A DNA stretch of 64,000 bases from Neopusillimonas maritima (GCF_003576595.1 NZ_NQOU01000003.1:310001-374000), one strand, 5' to 3'. Shown: positions 38,478-47,640, counted from the stretch's first letter. Notes: generated by a model not told the origin, from the letters alone. Program-made: numbers and translations.

Positions 38478-39707
38478 ATGCTGAACGCTCTTTGGCTAGC
38501 CTTCTTTCTGATTGCGGCTTGTGCGGGCCTCTATCAATGGTTAGTGCTTTCCGATCCCGACGTATTCGGTCGTATTGTGCAAAGCCTGTTCCAAATGGCC
38601 GAATTGTCGGTCAGCATCATGATTTTGCTGTTCGGCACCCTAACATTATGGCTTGGGTTTTTACGCATCGCCGAATCCGCAGGGCTTATCAACACGCTCT
38701 CAAGATGGCTAAGTCCGCTTTTTCAAAGACTCATGCCGGAGGTGCCCCGAAATCATCCCGCTTTGGGTTTAATTACACTCAACTTCGCAGCAAATGGGCT
38801 GGGGCTAGACAATGCCGCCACCCCAATCGGCTTGCGCGCCATGCGCGAATTGCAAAGTCTTAACCCCACACCGAATACCGCCAGCAACGCACAAATTTTG
38901 TTTTTGGTCCTGAATACCTCGTCACTGACACTGCTACCGGTCACGATATTCATGTACCGTGCTCAACAGGGTGCCCCCGACCCCACGCTGGTATTTCTAC
39001 CCATTCTACTGGCAACAACGGCCTCATCGCTGGCAGGTTTGTTGGCTGTAGCGCTGGTGCAGCGCATTAAACTCACCGACCCGGTTGTGATGCTGTGGTT
39101 AGGCGCAGCCGCCGTACTCCTGGGCAGTTTCATGGCACTGTTGGCGGGCTTATCGGCCACGGCACTGAGTGCGCTTTCCTCCTTGCTCGGAAACCTGATT
39201 CTTTTCGGCCTGATCATCCTTTTTCTGATCGTTGGCTTCATACGCAAGGTTCCTGTCTACGAGCACTTTGTTGAAGGTGCCAAAGAAGGGTTTGAAATCG
39301 CAAAGAGTCTGCTGCCTTATTTGGTTGCCATGCTGTGCGCAATTGGTGCATTGCGTGCGTCCGGTGCGCTTGACGCGCTGCTTGAGCTATTACGATGGAT
39401 TGTTGCCGGTTTTGGTATGGATACGCGCTTTATAGACGCCCTGCCAACAGCGCTGACCAAACCGTTCTCGGGAAGCGCCGCACGGGCCATGATGCTGGAA
39501 ACAATGCAGCATCATGGCGTAGATAGTTTTGCAGGCCTGTTGGCAGCCACCGTTCAAGGCAGCACCGAAACAACCTTTTATGTACTTGCTGTTTATTTTG
39601 GCGCTGTGGGAGTCCAGCGAGCACGCCACGCCGTGCCATGCGCACTTATTGCCGATTTCGCCGGCATCACTGCTGCCATCGCCGTTTGCTATTGGTTCTT
39701 CACCTGA
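38478..39707 (+). CDS. Fused SpmA/SpmB-type nucleoside-recognition (Gate) membrane protein
   Basis: A 409-residue polytopic membrane protein in which SpmA-like (about 1-195) and SpmB-like (about 215-409) halves are joined. Both halves show the Gate-domain pattern: [22 protein letters not shown] in the first, and [21 protein letters not shown] with [11 protein letters not shown] and [20 protein letters not shown] in the second. About 9-10 TM helices are visible. In Bacillus SpmA and SpmB affect spore-core dehydration; in Gram-negative non-sporulators the role is unknown. It overlaps the 3' end of the convergent rsmA by 19 bases. Confidence 0.88.
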   Translation: MLNALWLAFFLIAACAGLYQWLVLSDPDVFGRIVQSLFQMAELSVSIMILLFGTLTLWLGFLRIAESAGLINTLSRWLSPLFQRLMPEVPRNHPALGLITLNFAANGLGLDNAATPIGLRAMRELQSLNPTPNTASNAQILFLVLNTSSLTLLPVTIFMYRAQQGAPDPTLVFLPILLATTASSLAGLLAVALVQRIKLTDPVVMLWLGAAAVLLGSFMALLAGLSATALSALSSLLGNLILFGLIILFLIVGFIRKVPVYEHFVEGAKEGFEIAKSLLPYLVAMLCAIGALRASGALDALLELLRWIVAGFGMDTRFIDALPTALTKPFSGSAARAMMLETMQHHGVDSFAGLLAATVQGSTETTFYVLAVYFGAVGVQRARHAVPCALIADFAGITAAIAVCYWFFT

Positions 39708-40474
39708 GGCAATAGGTAATCGGCCAAAGCAATAAACTGCGCAACCGACAATGCTTCCGGCCGCGCTGTTTCAGCGATACCCACAAAACCCCAGTCAACC
39801 AGCGGTGCCCAGTCACCCAAACTGCGCCGCAGCATTTTTCTGCGCTGACCAAAAGCCCGTGCAACCAATGCCGAAAACATGCCTTCGTCTTGAGGGCGCA
39901 AACGATCGTGCGGCAGCGGCACCATTCTTACAATTGCTGAAACCACCTTCGGCGGCGGCTCGAACGCAGTGGGCGGAACATCAAACAAACGCGTCATAGC
40001 GTAGCGCGCCTGAAGCATCACCGACAAACGACTGTAGTGAGGGTCTCCCGGCACTGCAACCATACGATCGACAACCTCTTTTTGCAGCATAAAATGCTGA
40101 TCTTTAATTTGATCGGCATAATCGATCAGCTTGAAAAGCAAAGGGCTCGAAATATTATAGGGAAGGTTACCGACCACCCTTAAAGAAGACCCTAGCGGCG
40201 AAAAATCGACATTTAAGACATCGGCCTCAAGAACCGTTAACTGAGTGTCCGGAAACCGGTTTCTGAGCCGCTGGGCCAGATCGCGATCGATCTCGATAAC
40301 GGTCAAGTGGTTCAAACGCGCTAACAGCGGGGCCGTTAATGCCGCCTGCCCAGGCCCGATTTCCAACACCCTGTCAAGGGCATTGGGATCAATGACACGA
40401 ACAATTTGATCGATTACCGAAAGGTCAACCAGAAAATTCTGGCCGAATCGCTTGCGAGCCTGGTGTATACCCAT
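39689..40474 (-). CDS. rsmA: 16S rRNA dimethyladenosine methyltransferase
   Basis: RsmA (KsgA) dimethylates A1518 and A1519 of 16S rRNA late in 30S assembly. The 261 residues have [12 protein letters not shown] at the N-terminus, SAM-binding [10 protein letters not shown] (38-47) and the catalytic NLPYNISSP motif (103-111), then the C-terminal helical domain with [15 protein letters not shown]. Its ATG directly follows the surA TAA with no gap. Unlike the E. coli surA-pdxA-rsmA order, pdxA is missing here. Confidence 0.96.
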   Translation of the reverse strand: MGIHQARKRFGQNFLVDLSVIDQIVRVIDPNALDRVLEIGPGQAALTAPLLARLNHLTVIEIDRDLAQRLRNRFPDTQLTVLEADVLNVDFSPLGSSLRVVGNLPYNISSPLLFKLIDYADQIKDQHFMLQKEVVDRMVAVPGDPHYSRLSVMLQARYAMTRLFDVPPTAFEPPPKVVSAIVRMVPLPHDRLRPQDEGMFSALVARAFGQRRKMLRRSLGDWAPLVDWGFVGIAETARPEALSVAQFIALADYLLPQVKNQ

Positions 40475-42001
40475 TTAATTCCGATTTAGCTGGTTCCCAC
40501 GTGGATCAAGGCGATTATCGATATACGCCTGTGCACGAACCCGCCCGAGCCAATCATCAAAAGCAGGACCCACCTGACGCTCAAACAACACCTCGCGCGC
40601 GCGCATCCGCTTGAACTCTTCTTTCATATCCTCAGTTCGACGCTCCTGGACCGTAATCAGATGCCAGCCAAAAGGCGTTCTTACAGGCTCACTGATTTCA
40701 CCAGGCTGTAAGTTATCCATTGCCTGCTCAAATGGCGGCACAGTTTCACCCGGCGAGAGCCAACCCAGATCACCACCCAGTGGGGCCGACGCATCTTCTG
40801 AATAACGACGCGCCAGATCACCGAAATCCTCGCCTGCCAAAACCCGTTGCCGAATATCCTCAAGACGGGTGCGGGCACGCTCATCGGAGGTTGCCTGATC
40901 GGTTTTTATCAGAATATGGCGTGCACGCGTTTGCGTCACCATCATCGGGCCTTCTGATTGAAATACAGCGGCCATTTCATTTGCGCGCGAATCAACTTCG
41001 GGCGGTGGCGGTACTTGTTGCTGAGCCGATTGCTGAGGCCCTGGACCCCGGGTTGTTACTTTCAGAATATGAAATCCGTTACCACTGCGAATAATGTCAC
41101 TAACCTCATTCGTAGATAAACCCTGAACCGCCTGCAAAAACAAGTCGGGCCAGCCCTGCGCGGGCCGAACCCCCATATCGCCGCCTTCCAGCGCGTCCGG
41201 GCCGTCAGACACTGCGGCGGCAACGGCGGCAAAATCCGCACCGGCTTGAATCCGAGCCAACGCATCTTGAGCTTCGCGCCGATACTCTTCAACTTGTGAA
41301 GGCGACGCCGACTCGGGAACCTGAATAAGAATCTGCGCCAGGCCCAAAGGTTGCATGGGCGAAGCTTGAGCCGGCGCTTGACCCGCCGGTGCACCAGCGG
41401 TTGGCTGCCCGCCCCCCACAAATCCACCCGTCACACTTTGACTGCGCAAAAACGCATCCACTTCGCCGTCGGAAATCATAATTCGGCTATCAACTTCACG
41501 TTGACGCACCAAATCGGTAAGAATTTCCTGACGCAACGACTGGCGGTAGTATTCCCAGGTAACACCCGATTTTTCGATCTCCGCCCGCAATTGTGCCTCG
41601 GACATATTGTTGCGCTGAGCGATGTTGGCAACTGCCTGATCAAGCTGGGCATCATTCACGCCAACATTCAAACGCCTGGCCTCTTGCCGAATTAACTCTT
41701 CGGTAATCATGCGCTGCAAAACCTGGCGCCGAAGCGTATCGTCATCGGGTGCCTGGATGTTTTGCATGGCAAGTTGTGCTTTAGCCGCCTTCAGCTCCTG
41801 CTCAAGTTGGTACAAAGTAATGACTTGTTTATTGACAACAGCAGCAATCCCGTCGACAAAACGCGTGGGCGATTGCGCCGCTTGTCCGGCTGCCGACGCG
41901 GAGCCATTTGGCTGTGCATGAACAACACCCATTACAGCCAGCAGACCCAGAACTGGCATTGCAAATACCGCAAGCCGGCGTTTTACGGACAAAACAAACA
42001 T
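40475..42001 (-). CDS. surA: Periplasmic chaperone/peptidyl-prolyl isomerase SurA
   Basis: SurA escorts outer-membrane beta-barrel proteins, including LptD, to the BAM complex. The 508-residue precursor has a signal peptide (cleavage likely after Ala29, VVHA), the N-terminal chaperone module (about 45-190), and two parvulin domains: about 215-315 (with GGDMGVRPAQGWP and GFHILKV) and about 360-465 (RARHILIKTD, GGDLGWLSPGETVPPFE, GWHLITV). Gln/Ala/Pro-rich linkers around 196-212 and 320-335 make it longer than the 428-residue E. coli protein. Its ATG overlaps the lptD stop by one base (TAATG). Confidence 0.95.
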   Translation of the reverse strand: MFVLSVKRRLAVFAMPVLGLLAVMGVVHAQPNGSASAAGQAAQSPTRFVDGIAAVVNKQVITLYQLEQELKAAKAQLAMQNIQAPDDDTLRRQVLQRMITEELIRQEARRLNVGVNDAQLDQAVANIAQRNNMSEAQLRAEIEKSGVTWEYYRQSLRQEILTDLVRQREVDSRIMISDGEVDAFLRSQSVTGGFVGGGQPTAGAPAGQAPAQASPMQPLGLAQILIQVPESASPSQVEEYRREAQDALARIQAGADFAAVAAAVSDGPDALEGGDMGVRPAQGWPDLFLQAVQGLSTNEVSDIIRSGNGFHILKVTTRGPGPQQSAQQQVPPPPEVDSRANEMAAVFQSEGPMMVTQTRARHILIKTDQATSDERARTRLEDIRQRVLAGEDFGDLARRYSEDASAPLGGDLGWLSPGETVPPFEQAMDNLQPGEISEPVRTPFGWHLITVQERRTEDMKEEFKRMRAREVLFERQVGPAFDDWLGRVRAQAYIDNRLDPRGNQLNRN

Positions 42002-44409
42002 TATTCATACCTCTCGAAAGTGGTTGTGTCGGGGATGGGCGGCGTAGCCGACTGATACCCACGTATATTACGCCCCAGGAACCCAAGTGGATCGGTACCC
42101 AGCGAACCAAGACCATTCAACTCCAACTGCAGGAACAAAGCCGTATTCTTGTCTCCGAGCGATACGGCATAACGCTGGAATACAACGCGAGCTGCCCAGC
42201 AACAGTCACCCTGATACTCCAGCCCCATAATGGATTGGGTGGTGCGCTTTTCATCAATAGCGTAATCGATTCGGCCCATGAGTGAAATTTTAGAGGTGAG
42301 CGGCCACTGGCCCGAGACACTAACTTGCTCTTTGGTTAAATTAGGGTCGTTGGGACCATAAACATAATCTGGGTTGGATACCTGTCTTGGATCACGCTCG
42401 TATCGATAGGAGGCGGACAACGTGGCCAACCGTTTGGGATTCCAGCGCAAACCCGCCGTCATTCTATTGCGGTCGTTCGATTCGGGGTTGAATTGCGCAT
42501 CAAAACGCACATTGAGCTTATCAGTGAGGGCCGCATTCACTCCCACCAGGTAATCCGATTTTTTATCCGTACGGGGAGCACCGCCAGGTAACGTAACACG
42601 CCGGTCATCGAAGTAGATTCTCTGGGCGGCCGATAACGACAGCCTTTCGAAACCCGTATCGGCATCCAGCCACCGCGTGGTAAGACCCACGGTTAACTGG
42701 TTGGCGTCGGCAATTCTGTCCCAGCCGCCGCTGAAATAGTTTTCATCGAAGGCTTGGGCAAAATTGAACGTTGCAATACCCGTATCATAAACAGGCAGAT
42801 TGTCTTGGTCGCGATAGGGGACTCTTAAATAATAGAGGCGCGGCTCTAATGTTTGAACAGAAGGGTTACCAAAGAAATGGGTGTCTCGTTCGAACATGAG
42901 GCCCGAATCAATCGAAAACAAAGGCACCACGCGCGACTCCGACCCCGGCCGGCCCGAAAACTGCGGGAATTGACCAGGATACCAGTTGGTGTTGTACTGG
43001 CTCATGTGGAGCGCGGCTTTAGGTGTAACGTACCAACCCGGCTTGACGACGGGAAAGGAAATGGCGTTGTACGACGTCATGCGCGTACCGTCGGGCCTTA
43101 AACGTTGGCCATCCACCAAGCCCGGATAACCCCCACCTTTATACCGGGGCATCACAAACTTGGTTGCATAGTTCAACGACACCAGATCAAAACCATTCCA
43201 ATCGTAACGGGCGCCGCGAACAAAGAGCTCCGGCTCTTTGTTGAATTGCGGATAACGATACGACGCGCCGGCTGTCGTATCCTGAATTGTTTGATAAGTG
43301 TAATGTTGGACTGAGGCCTGCCAATAAGGGCTCCCGGCCCAGCCCACTGTTAAAACGCGCGGCAGATAGTCGATGGAAGCCTGGTTTACGCCAATGGTTG
43401 AAAAATCACGAAAATAATTGTCATCAGACACCGCGTTAATGTCGGCCGAAGCATAAAACCCATGCCCGAAACGATGCTCATGACGCCAGGTATACATCCA
43501 ACGCTTTTCTTGCGTTTGCTTGTCGTTGGGAAGATAAGTGCCTGCCAGCATACCGCTGTAGGACCGCCCTAAATAGCGGTACTCAGCCCCAAGTTGCAAA
43601 CCCCTTTTGGACATGTAGCGCGGTGTTAACGTTAAATCGTAATTGGGCGCCAAATTAAAATAATACGGTAAGGCGAACTCGTAGCCTGAATTACTTGACC
43701 CTCCATAACTGGGGATCAGGAAACCAGATTTGCGCTCTTTGCGGATAGGAAACGACAAATAAGGTGATGCCAGAATCGGCACGCCTTTGAAAAACAGCAC
43801 CCCGTTACGAGCCACGCCTTCGTTCTCGTCGAAGTCAAAATCAACGCGGGGAGCCGATATATACCAAGCCGGATCGGGGCATGGGCATGCGGCGTATTCC
43901 ATATCGGTCATGCGCATTTGCGACCGACTAAAAACCTGCGTTAAGGCCGACGTCCCCGAACCACCGCCGGCACCCAACCAGAAATCAGCATTTGTGATTT
44001 CCCCTGTTTCACTATCGAGGTTGTAGTGAATTTCCGGGCCTTTTACAACGTTACCGTCGCGCATCAGGTAACCATCACCCCAAACGTCAACCTGCCCGGT
44101 TCCACGTTGGTAATCGATACGTTGACCTTTGACCACCGCGTCGTTGCGCCGAACCTCGGCATTGCCGGTAAGAATAATTTTATCGTCGGTATCGTTCTCT
44201 AATTTGTCAGAAATCGTAAACGCCGATAGCTCGCTTTCCGGTACTCCGCCATGAACATTCAACCGGCTGGACTCGCGCAACCCCTGATCGGCTGCCGGTA
44301 TTTCCGAGATGCGCATCGACGGGACCGGTTCGGCAAACTGCTGCCCACTGGCCTTTGCCGCAGACAAAACACTTACCGCCAGAAACACCGACCAACAGAC
44401 AAAACGCAC
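42001..44409 (-). CDS. lptD: LPS-assembly outer membrane protein LptD
   Basis: LptD, with LptE, inserts lipopolysaccharide into the outer leaflet. The 802-residue precursor starts with GTG and has a signal peptide (1-20), an N-terminal LptA-like jellyroll (about 60-170, with GNAEVRRNDAVVKGQRIDY) and a 26-strand barrel domain. Disulfide cysteines are Cys175/Cys177 (AACPCPDP) and Cys736/Cys737 (GDCCW); the extra cysteine that E. coli has near the mature N-terminus is missing, so the disulfide set must differ. A perfect TATAAT promoter lies about 70 bases upstream. First gene of lptD-surA-rsmA. Confidence 0.95.
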   Translation of the reverse strand: MRFVCWSVFLAVSVLSAAKASGQQFAEPVPSMRISEIPAADQGLRESSRLNVHGGVPESELSAFTISDKLENDTDDKIILTGNAEVRRNDAVVKGQRIDYQRGTGQVDVWGDGYLMRDGNVVKGPEIHYNLDSETGEITNADFWLGAGGGSGTSALTQVFSRSQMRMTDMEYAACPCPDPAWYISAPRVDFDFDENEGVARNGVLFFKGVPILASPYLSFPIRKERKSGFLIPSYGGSSNSGYEFALPYYFNLAPNYDLTLTPRYMSKRGLQLGAEYRYLGRSYSGMLAGTYLPNDKQTQEKRWMYTWRHEHRFGHGFYASADINAVSDDNYFRDFSTIGVNQASIDYLPRVLTVGWAGSPYWQASVQHYTYQTIQDTTAGASYRYPQFNKEPELFVRGARYDWNGFDLVSLNYATKFVMPRYKGGGYPGLVDGQRLRPDGTRMTSYNAISFPVVKPGWYVTPKAALHMSQYNTNWYPGQFPQFSGRPGSESRVVPLFSIDSGLMFERDTHFFGNPSVQTLEPRLYYLRVPYRDQDNLPVYDTGIATFNFAQAFDENYFSGGWDRIADANQLTVGLTTRWLDADTGFERLSLSAAQRIYFDDRRVTLPGGAPRTDKKSDYLVGVNAALTDKLNVRFDAQFNPESNDRNRMTAGLRWNPKRLATLSASYRYERDPRQVSNPDYVYGPNDPNLTKEQVSVSGQWPLTSKISLMGRIDYAIDEKRTTQSIMGLEYQGDCCWAARVVFQRYAVSLGDKNTALFLQLELNGLGSLGTDPLGFLGRNIRGYQSATPPIPDTTTFERYE

Positions 44410-44479
44410 GAGAAATCAACCCCACGAAACAGTTATTATTTTGGCACTGTGGCCGCAACGAAAGAAACAGCAACCCGGT

Positions 44480-44508
44480 ATTATAGGAGAACCTGACCAA
44501 ACCTCCAG
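44480..44508 (-). promoter_or_regulatory. Predicted promoter of lptD-surA-rsmA
   Basis: A perfect TATAAT (44480-44485, minus strand) with CTGGAG (44503-44508) 17 bases upstream, a weak -35 (3 of 6). The transcript would start near 44473 and carry a leader of about 64 bases. A sigma-E type promoter was looked for but not seen. Confidence 0.45.
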
Positions 44509-44552
44509 TTTGCCGTTACAAAAGAACTTTTGCTTATTTTTTCTTACCGAAC

Positions 44553-45608
44553 ATGACTCAACACAGCACGCAGCAACCTCCCGACCATCGCCTGACTCAG
44601 TTAAAGGAATGGCTCCAACGCACAACGCCCTCAATGGGTATTGCACTTGAAACACTGGAACCCGCCTCCAGCGACGCCAGCTTTCGACGTTATTTCCGGG
44701 TAAAAGCGCATGATCGCACCCTAATTGTTATGGATGCGCCACCCACGCAGGAAAATTGCGAACCATTTTTACACGTAACGGCTTTGCTGCGCGACGTCGG
44801 TTTGAATGTTCCCACCATTTTGGCCCAAAACCTTCAGCACGGCTTCCTGCTTTTATCCGACCTGGGGCCTCAAACTTATTTCCAGGCAATCCAAACCGGT
44901 CTGCCCGACGCCGTCTTGCAGGCACGCTACAAAGAGGCGTTATCGGCGCTGGCTACCATGCAAACAGCGCAAACCTCCGGCCTACCCTTTTACGACAAGC
45001 CTCGCATGCTCACGGAACTATCCCTATTCCCGGAGTGGTATGTAGAACGTCATTGCAACGCGACGCTTACCGGACAAGAAAAAGACGACCTTAACAACCT
45101 TTTCCAAGCGCTCGTGAACGATAACGTTCGCGCTGAAAAAGTACTGGTTCATCGCGATTTTCACTCGCCTAACCTGATGCTCTGCACCGAACCCCGATTC
45201 GGAGCGAACCCAGGCATTATTGATTACCAGGATGCCTTGGCCGGCCCGATCACCTACGACATTGCCTCGCTTGTTATGGACGCAAGAACCAGTTGGGAAG
45301 AACCACAGCAGTTGGACTGGGCCATACGTTACTGGGAGGAAGCACTCAAACTTGGGTTGCCTGTCGACAAAGATTTCGCAGACTTCCATCGCGCTTATGA
45401 ATGGATGAGCCTGCAACGTAACTTACGCATTCTCGGCGTATTCGCCCGACTTTCTTTACGCGACGGCAAACACCATTACCTCGACCACATCCCTCGGGTC
45501 ATGACCTATGTGCGGCAGGTCGCCGACCGATACGGCGAATTCAAGGCACTTCTACGGCTTCTCGACCGCCTTGAAGGCAAAACCCGCGTGATGGGATTGT
45601 CGCTGTAA
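44553..45608 (+). CDS. amgK: N-acetylmuramate/N-acetylglucosamine anomeric kinase AmgK
   Basis: AmgK phosphorylates MurNAc (and GlcNAc) at the anomeric carbon in the murein recycling route that bypasses de novo UDP-MurNAc synthesis. The 351-residue protein has the aminoglycoside phosphotransferase fold: catalytic HRDFHSPNLM (200-209, Asp202), metal-binding IIDYQDA (222-228, Asp224) and the N-terminal SSDASFRRYFRV loop. Assignment to AmgK rather than a generic APH rests on the length and on murU starting at its stop codon (overlap at base 45608). It is divergent from lptD. Confidence 0.92.
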   Translation: MTQHSTQQPPDHRLTQLKEWLQRTTPSMGIALETLEPASSDASFRRYFRVKAHDRTLIVMDAPPTQENCEPFLHVTALLRDVGLNVPTILAQNLQHGFLLLSDLGPQTYFQAIQTGLPDAVLQARYKEALSALATMQTAQTSGLPFYDKPRMLTELSLFPEWYVERHCNATLTGQEKDDLNNLFQALVNDNVRAEKVLVHRDFHSPNLMLCTEPRFGANPGIIDYQDALAGPITYDIASLVMDARTSWEEPQQLDWAIRYWEEALKLGLPVDKDFADFHRAYEWMSLQRNLRILGVFARLSLRDGKHHYLDHIPRVMTYVRQVADRYGEFKALLRLLDRLEGKTRVMGLSL

Positions 45609-46303
45609 TGCGGGCAATGATTCTGGCAGCGGGGCGCGGTGAACGTATGCGACCTCTAACCGACCATACGCCCAAACCCCTGTTGCCCGTAGCAGGAAAG
45701 CCCCTGATTGTCTGGCATATTGAGCGGCTGGTAGAAGCGGGCATTACCGAAATTGTTGTTAACCATGCTTGGTTGGGTAAAAAGATTGAAGCCGCATTGG
45801 GCAACGGATCGGCATTCGGCGCAACACTGGAATACTCCCCCGAAGAACATGCCCTGGAAACGGCCGGCGGCATTGCCAAGGCCCTGCCACTGCTTGGAGA
45901 GCAGCCATTTTTAGTTATGAACGGTGACGTGTGGTGCGATTGGTTGCCGCGTCATGCCGCAAAACATGCCCACACGCTGCAAGAACAAGAAAAAAACGCG
46001 TGGCTGCTTTTGGTTGACAACCCCGACCACCATCCCAACGGCGATTTTTATCTTGATACAACTGATGAACTTCGTCACAGCAATGGGTGTCGTACTGATC
46101 GTAAGCTTACATTTTCAGGAATTGGTGTATATCAACCCGCTATGTTTTCCAGTATCCCCAGCAATGAGCCCGCTCGTCTTGCGCCTGTTCTGTGTAAAGC
46201 CATGGACAAGCACGAGGTGATCGGAGCGCATTACAATGGTTACTGGATCGACGTCGGCACACCCGATCGTCTCCACGTACTGGAACGCAAACTCCAGTTT
46301 TAA
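45608..46303 (+). CDS. murU: N-acetylmuramate alpha-1-phosphate uridylyltransferase MurU
   Basis: MurU converts MurNAc-1-phosphate and UTP to UDP-MurNAc, completing the recycling path started by AmgK. The 231-residue nucleotidyltransferase has LAAGRGERMRPLTDHTPKPLL (Lys23 in the PKPL motif), ETAGGI (84-89) and MNGDVWCD with the metal-binding aspartate, plus DVGTPDRL near the end. The ATG overlaps the amgK stop by one base (TAATG). The amgK-murU pair is known to give intrinsic fosfomycin tolerance in pseudomonads; the same is plausible here. Confidence 0.92.
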   Translation: MRAMILAAGRGERMRPLTDHTPKPLLPVAGKPLIVWHIERLVEAGITEIVVNHAWLGKKIEAALGNGSAFGATLEYSPEEHALETAGGIAKALPLLGEQPFLVMNGDVWCDWLPRHAAKHAHTLQEQEKNAWLLLVDNPDHHPNGDFYLDTTDELRHSNGCRTDRKLTFSGIGVYQPAMFSSIPSNEPARLAPVLCKAMDKHEVIGAHYNGYWIDVGTPDRLHVLERKLQF

Positions 46304-46362
46304 TCGCTTCCGGCGCACACTATTCTGATCTCACGACCTGCGCAACACTCAGGACTCAAGCA

Positions 46363-47070
46363 ATGGCATTATTTGGCTCATCAAATCGCAACACCTTCAA
46401 ACCCACCCCTTATGGCGCAACCCGCAAGAAACGGCGGATACCGCGCTGGTTAATCCTGATGCTGACCGGCATTGTTCTGGGTGCGGGCGGCGTATTATTC
46501 GTGCAAACAAGTTACGGACCCACCCTGCTCACAGTCGAGCAAGCCGAACAACTGCGCCAAGACCTGAACAGCGCCAACCTTGACAAACAACGTCTGCAAT
46601 CGCAACTGAACCGGACTACGCACGAACTAAAAGAAAGCCAGGCAGCGCTGGTTGAACAGACCGAGCGCGCCACAACGGCGCAAGAGGCGGCAGAGAGCCT
46701 CAAGGACGACGTTCTGCTGTTGGCGGGCGCGGTTGCACCCGACCCCCGAGGCACCTCTCCGGGAATTCGGGCGGCTGACTTCACCAATGCTCAGGGCCAA
46801 TTAAATTACAAACTGCTCGTTATGCAAGACAACCCCGAGGCACCCACCTTTAACGGCGTCATGGATTTTGCGGTTGCAGGACGCTACCCGAATGGTCGAG
46901 CCACCACTTTGGATATCCCGGTTGGCGATGTCAATATCGGATACTACTCACAGCTGTCAGGCAATGTTGAACTGCCGGATGGATTCACAGCAACACAGGT
47001 GACGATTCGTATTCGTCCGGGAGCGGATGAATCGATTGCGGCCACCCGTACCATTCGTGTGCCTCGCTAA
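46363..47070 (+). CDS. Single-pass membrane coiled-coil protein, probable DUF6776
   Basis: Function unknown. The 235 residues have a short basic cytoplasmic segment (TRKKRRIPR), one TM helix (about 29-48), a periplasmic coiled coil (about 57-121, heptads rich in Gln, Leu and Glu) and a C-terminal beta-rich domain (about 134-235) with PEAPTFNGVMDFAVAGRYPNG and ATQVTIRIRPG. An AGGA site lies 8 bases before the ATG. This architecture resembles the betaproteobacterial DUF6776 family, though I cannot confirm that by search. It follows murU by 59 bases and may share its transcript, hinting at an envelope role. Confidence 0.75.
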   Translation: MALFGSSNRNTFKPTPYGATRKKRRIPRWLILMLTGIVLGAGGVLFVQTSYGPTLLTVEQAEQLRQDLNSANLDKQRLQSQLNRTTHELKESQAALVEQTERATTAQEAAESLKDDVLLLAGAVAPDPRGTSPGIRAADFTNAQGQLNYKLLVMQDNPEAPTFNGVMDFAVAGRYPNGRATTLDIPVGDVNIGYYSQLSGNVELPDGFTATQVTIRIRPGADESIAATRTIRVPR

Positions 47071-47075
47071 CAGCG

Positions 47076-47109
47076 GGCCCGGGTCGGCGCTGATTCAATG
47101 ACCCGGGCC
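47076..47109. other. Perfect 10-bp dyad between convergent genes
   Basis: GGCCCGGGTC (47076-47085) and GACCCGGGCC (47100-47109) form a perfect 10-bp GC-rich stem with a 14-base loop. It spans the end of the cupin gene (stop at 47095-47097) and the gap after the DUF6776-like stop. No T tract follows on either strand, so it is not a standard intrinsic terminator, but it could protect 3' ends or pause polymerase. Confidence 0.6.
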
Positions 47110-47538
47110 ATTTAACGACTGGCCTTTCACCCCGGCATAAAAAACAATGAGCTCAACGGCTTGCGAACCACTTGTTCCGCGGTGAACTGTATCAACGGTT
47201 TCAGGCAGAGTGTCACCCTCCGACAACAATAACTTTTGGCCCGATTGCGTCTCAACGGTTAAGCTGCCACGTACAACATAGGCGGCATTCGGCATTGGAT
47301 GCGTATGCCATGGCAAGGTTGTGTTTGGAGGAATGTCAATTTTAAGAATCGAAATCTCAGGGCGCCCGGTTGGATAAGGCCCATAATCAACGCCATCCCA
47401 CGATTGCGTTGTTTTCATCAGTGTTTCAACTTTTACGCTATTGCTCTCATTCTTGTTTTTTTGAAGAGCATCAGCAGCAAAGGCTGAACCGGCCCAGCAT
47501 TGAAGTGCAAGCAAATAAAGACACAAACACCGCTTCAT
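47095..47538 (-). CDS. Periplasmic cupin-domain protein
   Basis: A 147-residue single-domain cupin with a signal peptide (hydrophobic core 5-18, cleavage near GSAFA, residue 21). The cupin motif 1 is LPWHTHPMPNAAYVVRGSL with two metal-ligand histidines; motif 2 is short and ends DTVHRGTSG with the third histidine. The enzymatic role is unknown; such proteins may bind metal or small ligands. A strong AGGAGG site precedes the ATG, but it lies inside a perfect 7-bp inverted repeat. The gene lies downstream of tRNA-Lys and its terminator on the same strand. Confidence 0.82.
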   Translation of the reverse strand: MKRCLCLYLLALQCWAGSAFAADALQKNKNESNSVKVETLMKTTQSWDGVDYGPYPTGRPEISILKIDIPPNTTLPWHTHPMPNAAYVVRGSLTVETQSGQKLLLSEGDTLPETVDTVHRGTSGSQAVELIVFYAGVKGQSLNGPGH

Positions 47539-47539
47539 A

Positions 47540-47557
47540 TTTTGCCTCCTGGCAAAA
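47540..47557 (-). promoter_or_regulatory. Hairpin enclosing the cupin ribosome binding site
   Basis: On the minus strand TTTTGCC-AGGA-GGCAAAA forms a perfect 7-bp stem with a 4-base loop ending one base before the cupin ATG. The Shine-Dalgarno AGGAGG is partly in the loop and partly in the stem, so folding would hinder ribosome binding. As DNA it is also an 18-bp palindrome that could be a repressor operator. Confidence 0.6.
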
Positions 47558-47603
47558 ACGGGAACCGGCTCATACTATCAGGTGACATAAGTTCGATAAA
47601 GCC

Positions 47604-47640
47604 CAAAAACACAAAAGGCCGCGCTTTGAAACGCGGCCTT
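47604..47640 (-). terminator. Rho-independent terminator of tRNA-Lys
   Basis: Minus-strand stem AAGGCCGCG (47640-47632) and CGCGGCCTT (47623-47615), 9 bp with an 8-base loop, followed by TTGTGTTTTTG. It lies about 20 bases past the tRNA 3' end and separates the tRNA from the cupin gene. Confidence 0.85.
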
